Shown in pieces: positions 11,804-22,874 of a stretch of 64,000 nucleotides of DNA (positions are counted from its first letter, which is position 1; each line of letters opens with the position of its first letter). The position numbers and the translations under genes are program-made. The DNA comes from Oidiodendron maius Zn (lineage: Eukaryota; Ascomycota; Leotiomycetes; Myxotrichaceae): assembly GCA_000827325.1 (NCBI GenBank), contig KN832873.1, positions 1,130,245-1,194,244 of the forward strand, given 5' to 3'. The notes under the pieces are model-generated. The model made no database searches, was not told the origin of the DNA, and saw only the letters and a program-made list of their open reading frames with translations.

Positions 11804-12995
11804 ATGGCCCCAAAGTCGGCAAGTGTTAATGCTATCACAGGGCGCAAGGCTAGTGCCAAGTCCTCAAAGCGCATGAAGCAGATCTTTGTGGGTAAAGTAT
11901 TCTCCTTCTCAGGAGATTTTGGGGAAAATTGGGGTCACGAGCAGATGGCGAATTGGATCAGAGCCCATGGTGGACGATATGAGAGAGAGGTTTCTGATGA
12001 TACTACTCATTTGATCTGTACCGTGGAACACTATATGCTGAAGACGGTGCAGGGTACATCTCATCCCAGCCAGCCAAATAATACATGACTGACAATTCAT
12101 GTAGTCAAGATGGCCCAGGACTTGGGCACGCAATGCCGCATTGTCGTTAAGGACTGGTTAGAAGATTGCCTCGTTGGCCATGCCATGCAGAAACGATGCC
12201 GAGTCGAGACGCCTTATACTCTAACACAAGTTCTCAAGAGAGTCGGCAGCACCAGGGATAGACAATATGAATACCGACAGAAATTTGAGCAAGGTGTTCA
12301 TGCAAGCAATGAACTAGTTGATAACCGTAAGGACACTAAGACTATTAAACTTTGTTTTTCAGTTAACTAGCTACCAGGACTTAACCACATTTACTACGAC
12401 GAGACCGGATTCGAGTACAAGATAGTCTGCACTCGCGTTAACTCAGATGGAAAGGTCAAATCAGAGAGATATGTTATATACGTAGGTTACTCCTCATGAC
12501 AGCACTTGACAACATATTGCACTTGCTAATCCATTTCAGCTCTTCGAGTCAAATGCAACACCATGCCACTACATGGCAGGAGCCAAGCTCACCAGCCAAG
12601 GCCGCCCAGCCTCGTACTGGCGTACCGAGTGTCACCCAAAAATTTTCCGGGACGCGTTTTTCGACTTCATGGGATGGTTTAAGCACGTCACAGGTGTCGA
12701 TTGGGATAATCGACTTGAAAACCTCCCCCGCGACCCCAACAAGTTCAGATATATCCCTCCCGAACCCAGCCGCCCAGTTGGTTCTCTTCCATATGAGAAG
12801 CGACACCTTTTGCTGGAGCGAAATGGTGATGATAAGAAAGATGGAGCAGTTGGAGATGTGCCGTCCAAATCTGATTCCAAAGATGATGCTGAGAGTGAAA
12901 AGAACATAAGACGAAGCTATTTAAGTTGTTCCCACATCTCGAAGTCTGACTGCCGTTCTAATCTTGGCAACGGAAGTCAGCTAGCTTGGAGATAG
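11804..12995 (+). CDS. BRCT-domain protein with WGR-like C-terminal region
   Basis: Probable nuclear protein, function unknown. Exons 11804-12053, 12105-12326, 12378-12481 and 12540-12995 give 343 residues. All three introns have good signals (GTACAT, GTAAGG and GTAGGT donors) and all junctions keep frame. Residues about 25-115 form a BRCT domain: KQIFVGKVFSFSGDFG, then WIRAHGGRYEREVSDDTTHLI, then the helix with the conserved Trp in RIVVKDWLEDCLV. Residues about 145-240 contain YYDETGFEYKIVCTRVNSD, ERYVIYLFESNATP and a segment FRDAFFDFMGWFKHVTGVDW. The last resembles the end of WGR domains (F..K.FK..TG..W..R) found with BRCT in PARP proteins. No ADP-ribosyltransferase domain follows; the tail is acidic and lysine-rich. 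The WGR call is weak. The family seems lineage-restricted, with no named orthologue known to me. Confidence 0.72.
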
Positions 12996-13340
12996 ACAGC
13001 CCTTTTCCATTCCTTTTGTACTATAAACAGGATCTCGTTTAATAAGCGTTGCATTTTCATTAGTTGCGACTCTGTTGGCGGGCATTTCGAGGTTGAAATA
13101 TAACGCGAACGTTTGAAATACTTTTTATATGCCGATGCCTTTGTGCCAGTGATAATATACAACATGCAGTCGACAATTTTAGGATGAAGGGGTATCTTCA
13201 CACTTTGGTATCTTCGTCCTGCTCAAAAGTTCCGAATCATTCATCATCAAGAACAGCCCATCTCGAAGGTTTTCGAAATTGCCACTAAACCTAGCCCCCA
13301 TAACTCCAGGCGTCATCCCTTGGTCATGAACCATACCACT
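12996..13340. other. Convergent 3' intergenic region
   Basis: 345 bases between the tail-to-tail BRCT-protein and USE1 genes. No coding potential; presumably carries both 3' UTRs and poly(A) signals. Confidence 0.5.
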
Positions 13341-14321
13341 CTAAAACCTCAGCTTCGGTAGCACGAAAGTTATCACCAGCGCTGCCACCATTAGTCCCGC
13401 TATCCACACATACATCAACATCCGCCCCCACCACCCCCTCCCCTCCGTATATGTCCTCAAGAAGCCCATCCGCCGCTGCGCAGCTTCCAGACCTTGTTCA
13501 TTCTTATCCAGCCCTTCGGCCGCCCTGTTCAATATGCTCTTTTCTTCTTCGAGCGCCGACGCAAATGAATGGCTGGAGGATTTGAGGGCCTGCGCCATGT
13601 TCAACAGGGAATTGGTTAGAGATTCTTGCTCGGTGCGGTTGTGCGTCATGAGTGCTTCGGCCGTGGCCGTGGACAAGCCTGTTGATGCGCCTGAAAAGAG
13701 CTCAGCCTTTTCACTTTCGGCTTGTCGGTTTCGCGCTCGAAGAGTGGACGTAGGTTCGGGTTTTAAGGTGGGTATCGGCTCTGAATTTGCCGCCATGTGT
13801 GTACTTTTGATCGCAGAAGTCATAACTGGTGGCGCGGGATCGGTGGGTGAAGGGTCTCCTTCGGTTTCTGGCTCTTCCTCCCCATCAGGCGTGTATTCTC
13901 CTAGTAAATCCTCCTCCTCCGAGCTCTCATCTTCTTCTAATTGATGTGCCCCCAGCTCGTTCAGCTCTTGTAATCGACCATGCAGCATCTGGAGGACCTC
14001 TCGTTTCCCGACCAGATCCGCCTGCGTCTCTTGTCTCCTGGTTTGATTCTTGAGCTTGGAGGCGTCCCGTTCTAGACGTGTGAGGAGCGATCGTGCATAT
14101 TCAAGATTCTATCTTGCCGGTAAGACAAGCTCGGCAGCACCTTTCGAGGGGAAGACACTTACATGGTCAACCTTCTCCCGCTCATAGCTCGATGTTCGCA
14201 GTTTCGTCTCTCTAGCTGCATCAGGAGTGACGAGGATGCTCTGGAGTCGCATGAGCAGGCGAGAGAAATCTATAGCCGTCGTATCCTGTGCCGAAGTCCC
14301 TGCTCCAGGACTTCGCGCCAT
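13341..14321 (-). CDS. USE1: ER Qc-type SNARE Use1
   Basis: SNARE of the endoplasmic reticulum that acts in retrograde Golgi-to-ER vesicle fusion with Ufe1, Sec20 and Sec22. Exons 14321-14163 and 14108-13341 give 308 residues; the intron (donor GTAAGT) splices to EREKVDHVNLEYARSLLTRL. The N-terminus starts MARSPGAGTSAQDTTAIDFS and is followed by a predicted coiled coil. A long acidic Ser/Pro-rich linker (residues about 105-190) precedes the SNARE-like segment with TEQESLTNSLLNMAQALK, EEEKSILNRAAEGLDKNE and AQRRMGFLRTYTEGRGWWGR. A single C-terminal hydrophobic anchor (MLMYVWIAGLMVAALVITFV) follows, with a three- to five-residue lumenal tail. This is the standard Use1 architecture. The start codon is the ATG at 14321; a GTG six bases upstream is not used. 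Confidence 0.9.
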
Positions 14322-14861
14322 GTTCACGCTCTGGGAAGGGATGGTGAGGGCAAGTCAACGAGCAGAAGGTCAGGTCGAGTTGTTCGATACAGGGCTGTGG
14401 CTGAGCATGACAGGAGCTGTGGCTGGTGGTACGGATGAGTAATCACAGCTTCTTCCCACACCGCCACGTCCCACCAGTCTCATCTGTTGTGGCCCCTCCT
14501 TAACAGGGGAGATAAGGCTGGAGTCTAGGTTGATGCCAAGAAATGTTGCCGTTGATCTTCAAGTGCCTCTCATCTCAGCTCGTTATGGCGTCGAACGGTC
14601 CTGGGCCTGGTCTCCATCGCCTGGCTTACTGGAGAGGCAGTGCTGGTCCTTACTAGCACGGCGGCTGCAGTGATCCTGCGCGCCCAATCCTGTTTCAAGC
14701 TGCTCATCTCCAACGGTTGGGAATCCGCCCGCACATATATAGCTGATGCTACCCCAGCGTGAGACTGCGGCGCTGTCTTTTGCTCTCCAAACCGTAATCT
14801 TACTGACCTTGCGGTAATTGATTTTGACCACAGAACAGAACATTCAAGTACTCCATTCACG
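14322..14861. promoter_or_regulatory. Bidirectional promoter, USE1 / PSD-family gene
   Basis: 540 bases between the divergent start codons of USE1 and the decarboxylase gene. Both strands carry short open frames without domains. No defined operator could be read; the assignment as a shared promoter follows only from gene layout. Confidence 0.45.
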
Positions 14862-16034
14862 ATGGATCAGCCAGTTCGTTTCGAAGAGACCGATTATGAA
14901 CCGCATCCCCTCACCGATCACGGCTTGGCCGCCAGCTCCCAAGCACTTGAGGAACTGACCCGTCGCGCAGAGAACAAGAACCAGCCTCCGCATACTCACA
15001 TCTTAGGCTCGTCTATCACAGAGGAATCTCATTCTTGGCTCTCAAAAATCCTTCCCCATGGTACCGTCGCGGCCGTCGAGAACAAGTTCCATCTCGGCAA
15101 CTATGTTGTCGACCGTCAGACACGTCACAAGACATTTGAGGCCATGAGCATTTACGTGCGCGTGGGGATGCACCTACTGTACTACGGCAGTGCGCAAGAG
15201 AACCTCTTGCACTGGAAGAAGACCCTTGCTCTGTTGAAGTCGCAGAGCGAGAAGATGGGGGCCGAATACGACAGCCCCGAGAGCAAGCAGCATATCGTCC
15301 CCTTCATCCAGTCCTTCAACCTCGAGGACGGGCTCTTCGAGCTAGTCAGGCCCGATCCCAGCGACTATGCTACTTTCAACGAGTTTTTCGCGCGGGAGAT
15401 CAAAGAAGATGCCCGCCCTGTCGCCGATCCGGAGAACGCGCTCGTCACCTCCTCTCCCGCTGACTGTCGACTAACAGCTTTCCCGACCATCGATCTTGCC
15501 ACCAAATACTGGATCAAGGGATATGGGTTCACGCTCGAGAAGCTTCTCGGCTCTGCTGAACTGGCTGCAAAATTCAATGGAGGCTCTATTGTCGTTGCGC
15601 GCCTCGCCCCCCAGGATTATCACAGATGGCATGCCCCAGTTTCAGGCACCGTCACTAGCGTCACAGAGATCCCAGGCGCATACTACACCGTGAATCCACA
15701 GGCGATCAACGAGCCCGGGACTCTTGACGTATTCTGCGAAAACAGGCGTTCCGTCATGACCGTCGAGCGATCCCACACGGGATCCCCGGTTGCCATTGTG
15801 GCAGTCGGCGCAATGCTAGTCGGGAGTATTAAATATGTCAACGGCGTGGATAAGGTCGGCACCAAGATCAAGAGAGGGCAGTGCCTAGGTGCATTCTACT
15901 ACGGCGGAAGTACGGTCATTGTGGTATATCCTCCTGGAGAGGTCGAGTTGGATAAGGACCTGGTTAAGTATTCGACGGAAGATAAGATCGAGACGTACAT
16001 GAAGGTTGGGTGGAGAACCGGAATTAAACAGTAA
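14862..16034 (+). CDS. Phosphatidylserine decarboxylase-family protein (soluble)
   Basis: Pyruvoyl-dependent decarboxylase of the PSD family, intronless, 390 residues. The C-terminal half is the catalytic domain: DYATFNEFFAREIKEDARPV, SPADCRLTAF, LAPQDYHRWHAPVSGTV with the family's active-site His, and the self-cleavage motif GGST, where Gly349-Ser350 would be cut to give a 40-residue alpha chain with an N-terminal pyruvoyl group. The GGST form resembles yeast Psd2 more than the LGST of Psd1. There is no mitochondrial presequence, membrane segment or C2 domain, so the product should be soluble. The N-terminal 160 residues are specific to a fungal subgroup. The substrate may be phosphatidylserine, but this family also includes enzymes that act on free aromatic amino acids (for example PsiD of Psilocybe), so the lipid role is not proven. 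Kozak context is favourable (ACGATGG). Confidence 0.88.
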   Translation: MDQPVRFEETDYEPHPLTDHGLAASSQALEELTRRAENKNQPPHTHILGSSITEESHSWLSKILPHGTVAAVENKFHLGNYVVDRQTRHKTFEAMSIYVRVGMHLLYYGSAQENLLHWKKTLALLKSQSEKMGAEYDSPESKQHIVPFIQSFNLEDGLFELVRPDPSDYATFNEFFAREIKEDARPVADPENALVTSSPADCRLTAFPTIDLATKYWIKGYGFTLEKLLGSAELAAKFNGGSIVVARLAPQDYHRWHAPVSGTVTSVTEIPGAYYTVNPQAINEPGTLDVFCENRRSVMTVERSHTGSPVAIVAVGAMLVGSIKYVNGVDKVGTKIKRGQCLGAFYYGGSTVIVVYPPGEVELDKDLVKYSTEDKIETYMKVGWRTGIKQ

Positions 16035-16892
16035 GGAAATAAGATAGCCTTGTGTGGATAATTGGACTGGGACATGGTTATTATACGCCTATAAAGGTCA
16101 AATGAGTTCCAACTCGCAGCCTAAAACAGTTGATAACTCAGCCAGCTCCGACTGATCGACTTCCACAGGGAAAATTTCGACTTTGATAAGTGCAAAGGAG
16201 CTAGCAAAGGTTGAGAGCCTCACACCACTCGTTTTACAGCGGAATTGCACTTTTTTTTACCAGTAGGAAAGATATCAAATAAAAAGTTTCTTTGATTTAT
16301 TTCAACAATCCATAAAAGTCCTTTCGTTCGCACGTGATCAGATATACCCCATCTGTCCTTAAAAAGGCAATTTACATATCAAGCTAGTAAAGCAGCAACA
16401 TCAGAAGTTCAATAGCCGCATAAATCAAACAAAATCACAAATCAGCTTCATAACCTCGTCAGCATCTCGCACTCCCTTCCATCTATTCCACTCAACCTGA
16501 AAGTGGAAATCCTTGGAGTCCCCTTTGGTAGAGTCCATATTGGCCGACGCAAAGGCTCCGCGCGTCACAGTCCTCTGGTAGTGTCCTTGGTAGGGGATGT
16601 CTTGTCCGGGCAATTCCATGGCATCCATACGGCATCTACACGGCAGTATCCACGGTATTGTGCATGACTGGGTCCATGACTTAACTGTCGATGTCCATGT
16701 ATGTAAGTATGCGTGCTGGGCTCCGCAATACATTGGTTAGTACCCTGAATCGGAGAGGCCAGAGACATTTGGGACAGCTTTCCTTTCAACTCTCCGAACT
16801 GTCAGCATGACTACTATGATTGGGGGAGAGACCGAAGTCATATTGTCATCATACTCACTATAATCCTTCAATTTCGTGGTTGATAGGGTCAC
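16035..16892. other. Convergent 3' intergenic region
   Basis: 858 bases between the tail-to-tail decarboxylase and C2H2 factor genes. Two overlapping minus-strand open frames (16425-16789) lack recognisable domains and are probably 3' UTR or chance. AT-rich around 16,230-16,430, with a T-run at about 16,250 and a CACGTG at about 16,332. Confidence 0.4.
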
Positions 16893-18735
16893 TCAGCCAG
16901 ATGATTGTTGGCTGAACTCGCGTTTCATGGCGGGTGCAGAATTGATGCGCTGGGTAGTCTGCTCCATTACTTTGATGTAATGGCTTGCATTTCGTAGCAG
17001 CACCATATTTGAAGAGTTTGTGGGGTCACGAAGTTGCTTTACTGTGTCTCGGAGTCTTTGCTCGTGTGTGAGGTAACGATCAACTAAACTGGGCTCAGCC
17101 ATGGCCGGGGGAGTGGCGACCCTCTTTACTGTTTTCTCAACGGCCGCGGCTTCACTAACTTCTGCTTTGCGCTTGTTCCTGCCTCGTGCTGGTGTATTGG
17201 ATGGGGGAGGGGATCCACTGGTACTGCTCTTTGTTGGTCCAGGATCATTGTGCACTCGCCGCATATGGTCACGGAGGTTCCAGTGACGTGGAAAGCCATT
17301 ACCGGCAAGACTGCGGTCGCAACCCTCATATGTACACTGGTAAGGTTTGTCGCCATGTCCATGCATAGCATGAGCTTCACGCTCGTGACGAAGAAGGCAT
17401 GCCGTTGAGGAAAAGCGGGAGGCTTCGCACGAAATGACTTTGCATCGATAAGGCTTAAGATGGGAATCCACAAATTTGCTGGCAGTGGCGTTGCGGTTAG
17501 CATCCTTGTAAGGCGGTAGGGGTGGAGAAAGTTCGTACTCGTAATTGCACTTCAGCTTTTCGGGCTTGTGCTGACAAGATGGATCGCTTTCCCACGGGCA
17601 GTGGTAAAGTCCGTCCTCTTTAGGAGCAGCATTGTGATATAATGGATGATCTCTCGCACTGTTATCCATGTCAAGGCTAGAGCGAGCTACAAACCTCATA
17701 GACTCATCAGAAGCCTCTGACGTTCCAGTGGGTGCGCGATTCCGGGATGCCATATCGCTGGCAACTTTGGACTGCCTGGGGCCAACGGGCTTTCTGGAAG
17801 GCTTATTACCAGATGGGTAAGGAGGTAGCTCTTTAGCATCAATAGGCTCTGGGATGCATGTCGGGGACACGCCTCCAAGGCTAGGCGAGTAGTCTAACGG
17901 GCTGCTGCTGGTTGAGGTTATCAACTGTGGTGTAGGAAGAGCCCACTCGTCAAGTACGGGAGATGACCTCCGGGAGTCCAGGATATTTGGGCCATTATCC
18001 CATAATATTGGAGAGTCCACGATCAGACCAGTGTTATATACTCCATCCTGTGCAAGGGGCAAGTGCCCGACAGTCAAAGGGGACTCAAATGTGTCATCCG
18101 CTGCAGAAGTATACAAACCGAATGATTGCTCCGCAGCACATGATACTTCGGAACTTCTGTGGAAAAGACTACTACTCGCAGATATATCCTCCCCGGCTGG
18201 GAATGAGAAGCTCTCGAAGGCCTGGAGGTCCATAGGCTGCGTTGGGGTATATAAAGCAGAGTTATCCGGACTGGTCGACCGATCAGTGTCATCTGAGCGA
18301 CCCGATGACATATGGAACGACACCTGCGAGATATTGTGGTACATGCCCACCGAGCCGTTCTGCTCATAAGGGTTAGATAAAGAGGATGAGTGGCTTGTCC
18401 TATGGGAGTGTGCTCCTATGGAGTCCTGTGACGGGTATCGCGACATCTCTTCGCCATTGGCAGTAGGGGAGAGTTCTATATTCCATGCGGACCTTGGAGT
18501 ATGTGGACCTTGGCCTGGAGAGAGCACTGGGCCAGCAGGAAAGGGGCCGAAGGAATCTGGGTATTCACTTGGGGCACTTCCTTGGAATAAAGAAGCCTGG
18601 GACAAGTACTGTGAACCTTCACCACTTTTGGTCCAGACAGCTCCGCTGTTGTCACCCTGGATAGATTCTGTCTGGTGAAAGGATATTCCAGAGACTCCTT
18701 GTATGAAGGCAGGGCCATTTGCAAGACTAGAGGCG
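16893..18735 (-). CDS. C2H2 zinc-finger transcription factor (5' end unresolved)
   Basis: Fungal C2H2 regulator. The main exon is open for 613 codons from an apparent acceptor (branch CTAAC at about 18,753, CTGTAG just before 18735) to the stop at 16893. The first in-frame ATG inside it is at 18446, so the true start is either there (560 codons) or in an upstream exon not located with confidence. Residues are Ser/Pro-rich and disordered up to about position 345 of the exon product. The zinc region then holds YHCPWESDPSCQHKPEKLKC, a finger YRCKVISCEASRFSS..LLRHEREAH and a finger YQCTYEGCDRSLAGNGFPRH with a following HMRRVH. A basic stretch ARGRNKRKAE follows, then a C-terminal helical segment. 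Role and targets unknown. The preceding 4.1 kb without genes suggests a long regulated leader, as seen for fungal developmental regulators (inference). Confidence 0.75.
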
Positions 18736-21700
18736 CTACAGTATCTTGGTTAGTTTCTATACCGACAGTTTCAAGTAGAATACAATTGCAGAACAAATAA
18801 AACAAAACATAAACATGACAGCATCGACTAGAGAATCCTAAACTATAGAATCAGCAAACGTCACATCAAAGAGGTTCACTTCCACAAACCAGTAAGAGGG
18901 TACCATTGATGGGAAGTAGATGCCGTGGGGAGAACCGTCCTCAGGTAGAACAAGGTAGGCCAGATGTGGGCACATTGACAGAAGACCAAGGTCAGGGGAT
19001 CCAGGCGTATCAGCTCCAGTACGACAGTCACAAGGGTCTCTCTCTGGGCATGGCTTTCTGCAACACAAGTGATACAAAACAGTCATATTAGTTCATGCTC
19101 GGAGTCAATAAGGGGTATTGTGCCTGACATAAAGTCAGCATCGAGCAGGTGTACGTACTCAAGTGGCATGAATTGATGCCAGTCTGAGCCTGCAATGGCT
19201 GGCAATGTTCCTTTACCCCTCCGGACTGGGCAGTGGTATTCAAAGGCCTCCTCGGGCAGGCAAAACGTGGATTTCAATGGTCCCTGTCCTAAGGCTTCTC
19301 TCCATGGGATGGTTTATCAATTGTCCTCGTGGATGTTGTCGACGGCCCTTTTGTTGATTCCTGAACTTCATGTGATGCGGATGCACACAACCTTAATTTA
19401 GGTATGAAGGGGGGCGAAGGAACGCCCCCCTCACATGAAGAGATCGGAACTTATGGCATGGAGGTCTCCATGGGGACGGGGGAGTTGGAAGCAACAGCCA
19501 CGATAAGTCAGCAAGGGTTGTAGACCCCGAAAGTAGACCTGACACGTGATCCCGGGTATATATATACATGTGCATTGACTGGTCTCCTGGTAGACACATC
19601 CTCAATGGCCCATGGCAATTCCGGGCAGGCTTCCGGGATGAACAACCATGACACATATGGAGACCAGAAGTGAGGGCTATACCTACCAACCATCATGAAC
19701 GGCAGGAAGCAGCCGAGCTGGGAAGTCTTTAATTGTTGTGATCACATGATCTGGAGCGGCAACGTGACTGGAACACGTGAATATAATCCTGTGGAGTCCT
19801 TTCCTGGAGAATTGTGGAAGCCCGGACGTTGTAGATGGAGACCCGAGATGCTGTTTTCAAAACATAGCCCCACACAACATGATTTCTCGTCTCGCAAATG
19901 CAGCAAAAATCAGAAAGATAAAAGTAGTATACCTGGCGGATCCTTTAGTCCTGGATAGAGTTGTTGGGTCGAATCCTGACATGGCGTCCTGATGAAGGTT
20001 CAGACAAGGCTGGGTTTGGACACAGGTCATCGGGAAATCCACGGATAAAAAGAAATAGAAAAACGGTCCTCGGGGTGAATTTGGGTGTTGGTGCGTTGCT
20101 GCCCGATCTTCACGTACCAGCGGTAACTGTGCGGGCTTCTAGGTAATGGCGGTCGAAAACCTATGCTGTGTTATGTTGCAAAAGAAGGAACGATGCAGAG
20201 AACACTTGATGGACGATAACGAGCAGGAAGGGAATCGCGTATTGGGGTTTAGAGAGAAAAGGAGGAAGAAGAAAGACAAGAGAGGGAGGGGGATTTGGCC
20301 TCACTTATGCTAGCTGACGGGAGGGGCATGGGCGGACGGATGCGTTGGCAATCGTCGCTTGGTTTGGCCAACACAGAGCCCTGTCGAGTCCTGGGCCACT
20401 TTCCGGATTTATGGGGCCGCAGATTCGGCCATGTCGCCGGGCGAGGATGCTGGTTGGAAGGTGATGGAGCACGGAAGAGGTATTTTCTTTCTCGTGCAGC
20501 AACGGTCACGTATCACTGCTCCTTGGCGCGCTGATTCGGCCAGGGGCCTTGCCAGAGCAGGACGTCCAGCTCAAGTTTCCGACCGCAGCGCGGCCTGCAG
20601 CTGCGTGTGAGGAGGACACTGCATGCTGCGCAGAAGAATGCGAGAGGCTGGCGACAAACGTTCGCACAGGACAGCGCGGTGTCTATGGGATGTGATGTGG
20701 AAAGCCTGCTTGTAGCGGCGGGCAGAGCGGGAGCTTGCCATTGTCGCGGCCCTCGGCGGCCCGCTCCTTGAGACGATGATGATCGGGGTCCGGCCGATCC
20801 CCATACAAATCGGGCATCAACAGGTCCAGAAGAAAATGAATGAAAACCCCCCCCAAGAAAACAGTCATTTCTTGAGCACGTTGTGTTCGTAAATGTGAAG
20901 GCTCATCGGCCTCTGCATGTACTTTCTCATTTCCCATCTTCCCGTAGGCTGTGGGGGCCAGCAAGTCGTTTCCGCCTCTGCGCTGTGAAACATGTGTGAG
21001 AAGTGTGAGTGGTAGGCGTGTTGATTGGAGATTTTGTCCTGCAGAAGCTGCCTCTAGAGCTGCTGTTAATGCAGAAGCTTCACATGTAGGCGATGCTATG
21101 AAGATCCAATGGAGTTGTGCTGACTCGGTGGGGCTGCCTGAAGGGCCGTCAAGCTGCGCAGTCGATGCATCCCATCGTTGAGCTTCACCGATGGCCGAAT
21201 TACATCCCTCCATCGACGCCTTCATGAGACGTGATTTGCTGCATTCACACAATGTAATCACAGATTCGCAACCGCCGAGTCGAGGACAACACAGTTCCAG
21301 AGAACACACGATACCCCCTGCATATTTTGAGAAGTGCTTCACCAGCTGAAGCTCAAATTCTTCCTACGACACCGATGTCCAGTCCACATCTACAAAGCCT
21401 TGTGGAGAGCCATATCTGTTCAAGTGAAGTCCTTAGGCCAACGCAAATTCAATCAAGATTCGTGGCATGATACCTCCGAAGTCTAAGCAGATTTCGATTT
21501 GTAATATAGAGAGATTTAGTGCATCTGCACATTAGGGTTTCGATCTGGTTCCACAACGCAGAGTCCCATATGCGTGTGCGACACGATCTAAGCCTGCACA
21601 TCTGCACAGGTTCCCATACAACCCTCTTTTCCTTCAAAATTAAGCTCCATTGAGATTTCCAATTCCCGCATTCACCCGATCGTTCGAAGTATCAACGATC

Positions 21701-22874
21701 GAAAAGTGCTCACTAGTGAACACCTCCAACACTAGACATGCGGTATCACTAGATCCTGCATTGCGTTCCCTCACAAAGCAGCAGTATTCTCAAGAGCGTT
21801 ACATAATGTGAAGGCTACGCTACTTGCAGTTCCGTATGATATCCCTCAATTCAGACATGCGGATTCTGCTCTTCGCCGCTTTTTGTTGTCATAGGTCTCA
21901 CGCAGGTCCCTCTCAAGGCTCTGGGCCAAATAAACTAAGAGCAATTTGTTGTCATGGCGTTAATTTTCCATCTTCTCGCAGTCACACCGGTCATCGCCAG
22001 CTAATAGCAGATGCAGCTTTGGAGAAGAGCATCAAGCAAGGCATCAGCCTGATTAAAATGCAACGGGGAATCCGTCTCCATGTTCTCTGGCTGCAGAGGT
22101 AGTAGCCACATGTCCTGCCCTGGAGAGGTGCAAGGCTCCAGAACATTACCTATGGCAGCGTTTTCTTACCGCTGTCCTGTCGTTCGTGGACGTGTTCCGC
22201 CCACGTACATGTGAGTCAGGTATGAAATTAATTATACGAGCTATATGAGAGCCTTTTATTTACCTCATTTATTCACAGCGGAGAATATGGCAACAGCAGA
22301 TGAAAGGCCTTACCCTTCCACTCGCGGATAAAAGTTTCCCCAATAGGAAAGGATGCTGGATATACTAGGCATCTTTCAGATCTGTCCGTGTCCCAAAGCG
22401 CTGAGACTTGTGAAATGCACAGCCTGACTTGAGATGACCAGGGCTTCCTGGCAGGCGGCCGACTACGGCTTCAAGAGACTTGTCCAAATTCAAAATAAGG
22501 AGGCTCCGTATGAACGAGGCGTAGTAAGGATGTCAAGTGGAGAGAGCGAAAAATAGGAAAGAGGGACATTGCCTGTCCGAGACAGGTCCTGAGCCTTGAG
22601 AGCAAAATATACTCTGGTCACGGCGTTTCAGGTATAAGTTGTCACAAACCATGATACGGCTGTATTGCTTGTAGATTGGACAAAGGGCAGGTCTATAGAC
22701 CTCAATCTCAGTGTCAACACCCGTAGTGAAAGAAAAGGGTGAACTTGACTCCGAAACGGATCGGGCACGCAGAGTTCCGTACACGTGACTCGACGGTCAA
22801 TCAGCCGAAGCAAACCATGCAAACATGAGAGCCCATTCCCACTCAACGTGCATGGGAAAGATCAGTTTATAGCG
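18736..22874. other. 4.1 kb gene-free divergent region with GC-rich hairpin
   Basis: Lies between the head-to-head C2H2 factor and KTI12. No convincing coding frame: the longest (219 codons, 20683-21342, minus) has no domain and is interrupted by low-complexity stretches. CACGTG occurs at about 19,545 and 19,775. A perfect inverted repeat is at 19409-19430 (separate entry). Likely contains the C2H2 factor's promoter, 5' leader and any leader introns, plus the KTI12 promoter. Confidence 0.45.
19409..19430. repeat. Perfect GC hairpin
   Basis: An 8-bp arm GGGGGGCG at 19409-19416, a six-base loop AAGGAA, and the exact complementary arm CGCCCCCC at 19423-19430. It lies about 670 bases upstream of the C2H2 factor exon. 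If transcribed in the leader, it would form a very stable stem-loop on either strand. Function unknown. Confidence 0.6.

Noticed and set aside
18838-19086. 82-codon minus-strand frame as a possible first exon of the C2H2 factor
   Set aside because: It ends in a stop before the next exon and no donor/acceptor pair joins it in frame convincingly.
19930-19985. GGGTCGAATCC resembling a tRNA T-arm
   Set aside because: No anticodon arm or acceptor stem fits at the right distance.
20683-21342. 219-codon minus-strand open frame between the C2H2 factor and KTI12
   Set aside because: No recognisable domain, no flanking splice signals that extend it, and low-complexity composition.
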